Below are positions 44,990 to 50,230 of a DNA stretch of 50,230 bases, in pieces; positions within the stretch are counted from its first letter, which is position 1; the number at the start of each line of letters is the position of its first letter. Under the pieces are notes generated by a model that had not been told where the DNA came from, did not search any database, and saw only the letters and a program-made list of their open reading frames with translations. The stretch is from Chloroflexota bacterium (GTDB lineage Bacteria > Chloroflexota > Dehalococcoidia > Lucifugimonadales > GCA-002723415): assembly GCA_002723415.1 (NCBI GenBank), contig PBOA01000016.1, forward strand, positions 41,526-91,755, given 5' to 3'. A program made the translations under genes and the position numbers.

Positions 44990-45106
44990 TGCAAGTATTT
45001 ATACAAGTTTAACGCATTAAATGATTCCCATATAAGACTTTCTTTTAATAGATATTAATCATTTACATTGTTTAATATTGTAGAACAATTATTAAAGTAT
45101 ATTAAA

Positions 45107-45190
45107 ATGCTAATTAAGACAAAAATATATCAAGGAAGTTTTAGAATATATTCGTTATCTACTATTAATGGGGAAACGAAAATTAAATAA
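45107..45190 (+). pseudogene. Remnant: C-terminal tail of a second ASST-like gene (repeat copy 2)
   Basis: From 45116 the frame reads KTKIYQGSFRIYSLSTINGE and then the same tail as the ASST-like gene and TAA. Differences from copy 1 are largely conservative (Val to Ile, Ile to Leu), as expected of a once-functional paralogue. Upstream of 45107 no ASST-like sequence continues. An ATG at 45107 makes a 27-codon frame, which is probably not a gene. It converges on oppF, ending five bases before that gene's stop. Confidence 0.75.
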
Positions 45191-45195
45191 ATATT

Positions 45196-46224
45196 TTATT
45201 TAATAATACCTGATAAATCTAATTCTTTAGCTCTATGACAACTTACAAATCTTCCAGGTTTTACTTCTTCAAGAGTTGGCTTTGTAGTTTTACAAATATC
45301 TTGGACATAAGGACACCTAGGATTAAAATAACATCCTTGGGGAGGATTTGCAGGATTTGCAACCTCACCAGACAAATGCTTCTTTTCAGTCTTACGTTGT
45401 CTAGGATCAGGTACAGGAACAGCATTTAACAAAGCTTCTGTATAAGGATGCAAAGGTTTTTCAAACAACTTATTTGTATCAGCAATTTCAACCATTTTAC
45501 CTACATACATCACAGCAACTCTATCACTTATTTGCTTGACTACACTTAAATCATGAGCAACAAAAAGGTAAGTTAATTTTAATTGTTCTTGTAAGTCCAT
45601 TAATAAATTAATTACTTGTGCTTGTACAGAAACATCTAAGGCAGATACAGGCTCATCAGCTACTACTACTCTTGGATTCAATGCTAAAGCACGAGCTATG
45701 CCAATTCTTTGCCTTTCACCCCCACTAAATGCATGAGGATATCTTTGCATATATTCAGGTCTTAAACCTACTAAAGTTAATAATTCAGAAACACGCTCTA
45801 AACGTTCCTCACGATTCTTCATACCATTAACTAAAAGTGGTTCACCTACAATATCTAAAAGTGTCATTCTAGCATTTAATGAAGAAAAAGGATCTTGGAA
45901 AATCATTTGAATTTCTTTTCGTATAGGCCTTATTTCACGATTAGATAAAGCAGCCATATCAACATTATTTCCATTAGAAGTAGTAAAATTAATTTGACCA
46001 CTAGTAGGGTCAATTGCTCTTAACACACATCTTGAGGCAGTAGTTTTACCACATCCACTTTCACCGACTAAGCCTAGAGTTTCACCTTGTTTCAAAGTAA
46101 AACTTACATCATCGACTGCTCGAACATGACCAACAACTCTTTTAAAAAACCCTGATTTAATTGGAAAAAATTTAGTTAAATTATTAACTTCTAAAATATT
46201 ATTTTGATCATCAATCTGAGTCAC
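45196..46224 (-). CDS. Oligopeptide/dipeptide ABC transporter ATPase (OppF/DppF-like)
   Basis: Seen: 342 residues from a GTG at 46224 that overlaps the previous stop by one base (TAGTG) and has GAGGTGG upstream. Walker A is [14 protein letters not shown], signature [15 protein letters not shown], Walker [14 protein letters not shown], with the switch His in FVAHDLS. The C-terminal oligopeptide-type Cys cluster is [15 protein letters not shown]. Known: with the OppD-type partner it powers peptide or similar uptake. It ends the operon and converges on the ASST remnant. Confidence 0.95.
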   Translation of the reverse strand: MTQIDDQNNILEVNNLTKFFPIKSGFFKRVVGHVRAVDDVSFTLKQGETLGLVGESGCGKTTASRCVLRAIDPTSGQINFTTSNGNNVDMAALSNREIRPIRKEIQMIFQDPFSSLNARMTLLDIVGEPLLVNGMKNREERLERVSELLTLVGLRPEYMQRYPHAFSGGERQRIGIARALALNPRVVVADEPVSALDVSVQAQVINLLMDLQEQLKLTYLFVAHDLSVVKQISDRVAVMYVGKMVEIADTNKLFEKPLHPYTEALLNAVPVPDPRQRKTEKKHLSGEVANPANPPQGCYFNPRCPYVQDICKTTKPTLEEVKPGRFVSCHRAKELDLSGIIK

Positions 46225-47240
46225 TATTCCACCTCTTTTTTTGGATCATGATGTAAAAAGCAACTTACCCTCTGTACATCATTTAATGGTAAATATTGAG
46301 GAGTATGTTTATCGCAAACATCTTTAATAAAACTAGGACAACGCGGATGAAAAGTACAACCTTTAGGCCTATTAAATGGAGGAGGAATACTTCCAACGAT
46401 AGACTTAAGTCTTTCTCCTTGAGCTGAATTAATACTAGGAATTGATTCTAGTAAGCCTTTAGTATATGGGTGTTTAGAATCATGAAATATCGAATCAACA
46501 GGACCTTGTTCTGCTCCTCGACCTAAATACATCACTGCTACATCATCACATACCTCTGCAACAACACCAAGATTATGAGTTATTAGAATCATTGCCATTT
46601 TATGTTTTTCTTGTAATTCTTGAAGTAAATCTAAAATTTGAGCTTGAGTAGTAACATCAAGAGCAGTAGTTGGTTCATCAGCAATCAATAATTTAGGTTC
46701 ACAGGAAATAGCCATAGCAATCATAGCTCGTTGTCTCAAACCTCCACTAAACTGATGAGCATAATCTTTTATTCTAGTAGAAGCATTTGGTATACCAACC
46801 ATATTAAACAATTCCATGGCCCATTCTTTAGCCTCTTTTTTATTCATATCTTTATGAAGCATTATCATCTCAATTATTTGATTACCCACAGAATGTACAG
46901 GGCTAAATGAAGTCATCGGTTCTTGAAAAACTAGAGCTATTTCTCTTCCTCTAATAGCTCTCATAGTACTACTATCTGGAGGAATAGAAGCAAGGTCAAC
47001 ATTATTTCCATCAGTATTCCAAAATATATTTCCCCCTGCAATTTTACCAGGTCTTTCTAGTATATTTAATATACCTTTACCAACAGTACTTTTACCACAA
47101 CCACTTTCTCCAACAATACCTAAAGTCTTACCAGCTTCTAAATCAAAACTGACACCATCTACTGCTTTTACTATTCCTTCATCTGTAGGAAAATGTATCT
47201 TCAGATCTTCAACTGAAAGTAATTTCTCTTTATCATTCAT
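46224..47240 (-). CDS. Oligopeptide/dipeptide ABC transporter ATPase (OppD/DppD-like)
   Basis: Seen: 338 residues. Walker A is [14 protein letters not shown], a Q-loop segment [18 protein letters not shown] follows, signature [15 protein letters not shown], Walker [14 protein letters not shown], switch His LITHNLG. The C-terminal region is [11 protein letters not shown] with later Cys, typical of this subfamily. An AGGATATATATT stretch precedes the ATG. It is coupled to the downstream ATPase by a one-base overlap and lies 15 bases after the permease gene. Confidence 0.95.
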   Translation of the reverse strand: MNDKEKLLSVEDLKIHFPTDEGIVKAVDGVSFDLEAGKTLGIVGESGCGKSTVGKGILNILERPGKIAGGNIFWNTDGNNVDLASIPPDSSTMRAIRGREIALVFQEPMTSFSPVHSVGNQIIEMIMLHKDMNKKEAKEWAMELFNMVGIPNASTRIKDYAHQFSGGLRQRAMIAMAISCEPKLLIADEPTTALDVTTQAQILDLLQELQEKHKMAMILITHNLGVVAEVCDDVAVMYLGRGAEQGPVDSIFHDSKHPYTKGLLESIPSINSAQGERLKSIVGSIPPPFNRPKGCTFHPRCPSFIKDVCDKHTPQYLPLNDVQRVSCFLHHDPKKEVE

Positions 47241-47255
47241 AATATATATCCTAAA

Positions 47256-48374
47256 TTATCCATAAGGATCCGCAGCATCGCGTAATCCATCACCCATGAA
47301 GTTAAATGCTAAAACTGCAATAGTTACTGGAACGGCAGGTAAAGTTAACCACCAATAAAGCGCAACAGTTTGTACATTTTGAGCAGCTTGTAATAATACA
47401 CCCCAGCTTACAGCAGGAGGCCTCAACCCTAATCCTAAGAAGCTTAGGGCTGTTTCACTTATTATCATAAATGGTATAGCTAATGAGGTTGATGCAATTA
47501 AATGACTAGCAAAATAAGGTACCATATGTCGTAATATAATTCTACGATCAGATGCCCCAGCTAATTTTGCTGCAGTAACAAAATCTTCCTCTCTCAAAGC
47601 AAGAAATCTACCTCTTACTACTCTTCCTAAATCAGTCCATACAAACAAAGAAATAATAATTGTAATAGCAAAATAAATTTTCACTACACTCCAATCTCTT
47701 GGAACAGATGCTCCTAAAGCTATCCATAATGGAATAGTCGGAATTGATCTAGTAATTTCAATTATTCTTTGAACAATAGTGTCAATCCAACCTCCATAAT
47801 ATCCCGAAGCACCACCAAGTACAATTCCCAATATCAAACTAAAAGTAACACCAATTAGCCCAATACTTAAAGAAAGTCTTGTTCCAATCAATATTCTAGC
47901 TAAAAGATCTCTTCCTTGTTTATCGCTACCTAATAAATATGGAGAAATAATATTACCTTCTTTATCTTCAACTGCATATAAATGCTTAGTAGTTTTAATG
48001 AAACCAAACAACTTCCATTCATATCCATCTACAAAAAATTTTACAGGTAATTTATTGTTAGGATCTGTAGTATATACTTTTTTATAAGTTTCTGGATCTC
48101 TAGAACCTATTACTTCATGAACTACAGGTCTTATACCACCATCAAAAAACTTTATAGTTTGAGGAGGCAAATAAGCTACTGGAACATTAGATTCATTTGG
48201 ATTACTACTAGCTAAAAATGGGGCAAAAATTGCTATCAAATAAAATAAAATAACAATTGTAGTTGCAATTAAAGCAGCTTTATGTTTCTTAAAACGCCAC
48301 CACATTAACTGCCATTGCGAAGCAACTGATACAACATCTTCTTCAATTAATATATTTTTTTCTTCAGTAGTCAA
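47256..48374 (-). CDS. ABC transporter permease (OppC/DppC-like) with extra external domain
   Basis: Seen: 372 residues from a TTG start with GAGAG upstream, longer than a usual DppC (about 300). The extra length is an inserted segment of about 80 residues between helix 1 (about 35-55) and the GSDKQGRDLLARIL signature (VVHEVIGSRDPETYKK, VDGYEWKLFGFIKTT). That segment would sit outside the membrane. The remainder is a normal five-helix permease with the coupling loop AAKLAGASDRRIILRHMVPY and the ending MGDGLRDAADPYG. Insertions here are known in some peptide permeases and may contact the binding protein. Confidence 0.92.
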   Translation of the reverse strand: MTTEEKNILIEEDVVSVASQWQLMWWRFKKHKAALIATTIVILFYLIAIFAPFLASSNPNESNVPVAYLPPQTIKFFDGGIRPVVHEVIGSRDPETYKKVYTTDPNNKLPVKFFVDGYEWKLFGFIKTTKHLYAVEDKEGNIISPYLLGSDKQGRDLLARILIGTRLSLSIGLIGVTFSLILGIVLGGASGYYGGWIDTIVQRIIEITRSIPTIPLWIALGASVPRDWSVVKIYFAITIIISLFVWTDLGRVVRGRFLALREEDFVTAAKLAGASDRRIILRHMVPYFASHLIASTSLAIPFMIISETALSFLGLGLRPPAVSWGVLLQAAQNVQTVALYWWLTLPAVPVTIAVLAFNFMGDGLRDAADPYG

Positions 48375-48376
48375 AT

Positions 48377-49480
48377 TTAACTCTCAATTCTTATTCTTGG
48401 ATCCATAAGTCCAAGTAAAATATCTGAAAACAAAGTACCTATTACAGTCATTACACCTAACAAAAATATAATTGTGGCTGCCATAAATAAATCCTCAGAT
48501 AATAAAGCTGCCAAAAGCAAAGGACCTACAGTAGGCAAAGCTAAAACTACAGATACAATTACACTACCTGAAATTAGAAAAGGTAAAATATATCCAATAG
48601 TACTAATCAAAGGATTTAAAGCTACCCTAACAGGATATTTCAATATTAATTTCCATTCAGATATTCCCTTAGCTCTAGCAGTAATTACATAAGGCTTAGA
48701 AAGTTCATCTAATAAGTTATTACGCATTATACGAACAAGACTTGCAGTTCCAGCAGTCCCTAAAACAACAGCAGGAATCCATAAATGCTTTATCATATCC
48801 CATGCTCTAGCATAATTCCATCCACAGTCAACATATCGTTCAATATCACTTACATAACATCCAGAAGTAAACTCAGGTCCTAATACAGTTCCTCCCGGAG
48901 ATATATTCCAAATACCTCCATACCACCAAGCAGCCTCAGCAAATTCACTTGAAAATAACCCGCCTACGCTTGCATCAAACCAGAAAAAACTAATCCACAT
49001 CAACGCTAAGGCTAATAAAAAGTCAGGAATAGCTAAACCCAAAAAACCTAAGAATGTAACCCCATAATCTTCAATAGAATTATGTCTAACAGCAGAATAT
49101 ATCCCAATAGGTAAAGCGATTACCCATGTGAATAAAATCGTCCCTCCTGCCAATATGATAGTATTCACTAATCTATCTTGCACAACATCCCAAACAGGTT
49201 TCTGATATTCAAGAGAAAATCCAAAATTACCTCTTATAACTTTATTCATCCATTTTAGATATTGTATATAGGCAGGTTTATCAAGCCCATATTGTATCCT
49301 TAAATCATCTTCAATAGTTTGAGCTAACTCAGTACCTGCTGCTTGAGCACCTAACAATGTTTCTACATACCTATCAACAAAATCACCAGGTGGCAATTGA
49401 ATTATAAGAAAAGAAATAACAGATATTGCAAAAACTGTAAATATACCTAACAGAAATCTTTTAACTAAAAATGTATACAT
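48377..49480 (-). CDS. ABC transporter permease (OppB/DppB-like) with enlarged external loop
   Basis: Seen: 367 residues, against about 310 usually. The N-terminal helix and PPGDFVDRYVETLLG begin the protein. The extra part is a loop of about 60 residues rich in Trp, Gly and Tyr, with two Cys (GCYVSDIERYVDCGWNY), between membrane helices about 4 and 5; these could form a disulfide outside the cell. The coupling motif is VITARAKGISEWKLILKYPVRVALNP, and it ends LGLMDPRIRIES. The ATG has AAGGA five bases upstream. It precedes the OppC-type permease by two bases. Confidence 0.92.
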   Translation of the reverse strand: MYTFLVKRFLLGIFTVFAISVISFLIIQLPPGDFVDRYVETLLGAQAAGTELAQTIEDDLRIQYGLDKPAYIQYLKWMNKVIRGNFGFSLEYQKPVWDVVQDRLVNTIILAGGTILFTWVIALPIGIYSAVRHNSIEDYGVTFLGFLGLAIPDFLLALALMWISFFWFDASVGGLFSSEFAEAAWWYGGIWNISPGGTVLGPEFTSGCYVSDIERYVDCGWNYARAWDMIKHLWIPAVVLGTAGTASLVRIMRNNLLDELSKPYVITARAKGISEWKLILKYPVRVALNPLISTIGYILPFLISGSVIVSVVLALPTVGPLLLAALLSEDLFMAATIIFLLGVMTVIGTLFSDILLGLMDPRIRIES

Positions 49481-49577
49481 AAATATCCTTAATATTATAT
49501 TAAGATACCATATAATATTTCACTATAAATTACAACAATATTTAAATCAAAATATCAATATATTTAATATGTAAAAG

Positions 49578-49613
49578 AAAAAGGGCATGGGGGAAATCCC
49601 CATGCCCTTTTTT
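49578..49613 (-). terminator. Strong intrinsic terminator after the binding-protein gene
   Basis: A perfect ten-base G/C-rich stem (GGGCATGGGG with CCCCATGCCC, 49583-49592 and 49598-49607), five-base loop, flanked by A and T tracts so that it works on both strands. Located 45 bases after the binding-protein stop and 98 bases before the permease start on the minus strand. Known: such terminators let the binding protein be made in excess over the permeases. Confidence 0.92.
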
Positions 49614-49657
49614 AGTAAGCTAAACTAAAATTAGAAGTTTACTATTAAGTTTATTTA

Positions 49658-50230
49658 CTAGTTACCTGCATCATTCTTTCCACCTTCGAAGAAGAACTGT
49701 ACAGTTCGTCCAATACCAGGATTCTGAAGTGCAGATTGGTTTGGTGCATTTGCAGGAACGTTTAAGAAATTCTTCTTCTTAACTACAACACCGTTAAATG
49801 CAGGTGTATCACCAACAAGACCTACGATAAACATGTTATCAATAACAATCTGTTGAGTTTCAACGTAGTTAGCTTTCCTGTCACCATAAGCTAGTGTCTT
49901 AGCTTCATCAGCTAATTCACCAAGTCTCTTGATAGCAGCACCTTGAGGGTGTGTTGAAGGATCAGCTGCAACACCTGTACCACTATATCCATCAGTACCA
50001 CCTGTGTACCAATTTCTATATGCAGCACCTATGCTGAACCATTCCTGTAACGCTAATGGATCACGAGCACCTCTACTACCTGTAGCATATAATACGATGT
50101 CATTCTTATCTCTTCTTTCAGCTATTACACTTACATCAACTGCTTTCATGAAAGTCTTAATACCAATTTTAGTTAAGTCTTCAGCAATTAATTCAGCAAG
50201 AGTTTCATAATCTACGAAGTAGTTTGCAAT
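49658..50230 (-). CDS. Solute-binding protein of the peptide-type ABC importer, 5' end off the right edge
   Basis: Seen: the last 190 residues of a family-5 binding protein; the frame stays open to the right edge, so the ATG-initiated form at 50149 is only an internal Met. Recognisable parts are NYFVDYETLAELIAEDLTKI at the edge, ALQEWFSIGAAYRNWYTGG, YVETQQIVIDNMFIVGLVGD and the ending GRTVQFFFEGGKNDAGN. Its codons are richer in C and G at third positions than neighbours, as expected for a highly expressed binding protein. It is followed by the strong terminator and then the four transporter genes, its likely partners. Confidence 0.88.
   Translation of the reverse strand: MANYFVDYETLAELIAEDLTKIGIKTFMKAVDVSVIAERRDKNDIVLYATGSRGARDPLALQEWFSIGAAYRNWYTGGTDGYSGTGVAADPSTHPQGAAIKRLGELADEAKTLAYGDRKANYVETQQIVIDNMFIVGLVGDTPAFNGVVVKKKNFLNVPANAPNQSALQNPGIGRTVQFFFEGGKNDAGN

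Noticed and set aside
45107..45190. 27-codon frame as a small gene
   Set aside because: Its sequence is explained as the leftover tail of an ASST gene; there is no ribosome site.
1..50230. A new defence or mobile system hidden in the window
   Set aside because: I looked for transposases, integrases, toxin-antitoxin pairs, nuclease-helicase cassettes, inverted terminal repeats and arrays and found none; the helicase and PHP genes fit housekeeping roles.

Overview
This is a very AT-rich bacterial chromosome segment carrying about 40 protein genes. Most lie on the minus strand in long, tightly packed operons. There are two tRNA genes and one large-form SRP RNA. I see no phage, insertion sequence, CRISPR array or plasmid gene. 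The lineage is an inference: a large Gram-positive-type SRP RNA, inositol-phospholipid genes, several peptide-type ABC transporters, CaiB/BaiF and CocE-type enzymes and an arylsulfotransferase-like lipoprotein together suggest a free-living, probably marine, Chloroflexota bacterium (Dehalococcoidia/SAR202-like). A 16S or marker-gene placement is needed to confirm this.

Layout. 1-3422: a truncated M20 amidohydrolase (minus), diverging from a 12-blade NHL-repeat protein (plus). 3468-7413 (minus): coiled-coil lipoprotein, SPFH protein, NfeD protease and PHP metallohydrolase. 7461-19807 (minus): tRNA-Arg, recO, recR, ybaB, dnaX, ybeY, hflC, hflK, an HExxH membrane protein, an unknown conserved protein, a peptidase-MA-like protein, then a CDP-alcohol phosphatidyltransferase, a PimA-like glycosyltransferase and inositol-phosphate synthase. 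The last three form a coherent inositol-lipid pathway. 19938-22219 (minus): CaiB/BaiF CoA-transferase and a D-2-hydroxyacid dehydrogenase. 22396-25015 (plus): glmU and a CorC-like CBS protein behind a strong promoter.

25027-31142 (minus): MFS transporter, collagen-like lipoprotein with its own promoter and terminator, and a dppC-dppB-binding-protein set. 31224-35200: prfB with a programmed +1 frameshift, a CocE/NonD hydrolase, tRNA-Pro and an OGG1-type glycosylase. 35204-42989: an exonuclease-DinG helicase, a PHP protein, a small membrane protein, ispE, rsmA, SRP RNA and lepA. 43105-45190 (plus): an arylsulfotransferase-like lipoprotein, a 94-aa protein and a duplicated remnant of the arylsulfotransferase tail. 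45196-50230 (minus): a full oligopeptide ABC transporter (ATPases, permeases and a binding protein running off the right edge), with a strong terminator between binding protein and permeases.

Points of most interest: the prfB frameshift site; a glycosyltransferase whose conserved N-terminus has only ATT-type starts; the duplicated 3' tail of the arylsulfotransferase gene flanking a small gene; a lipid-anchored collagen-like protein read from one of two back-to-back promoters; and the inositol-lipid cluster. I found no clearly new defence or mobile system. Apart from the SRP RNA locus, no gene-free stretch exceeds 300 bases.
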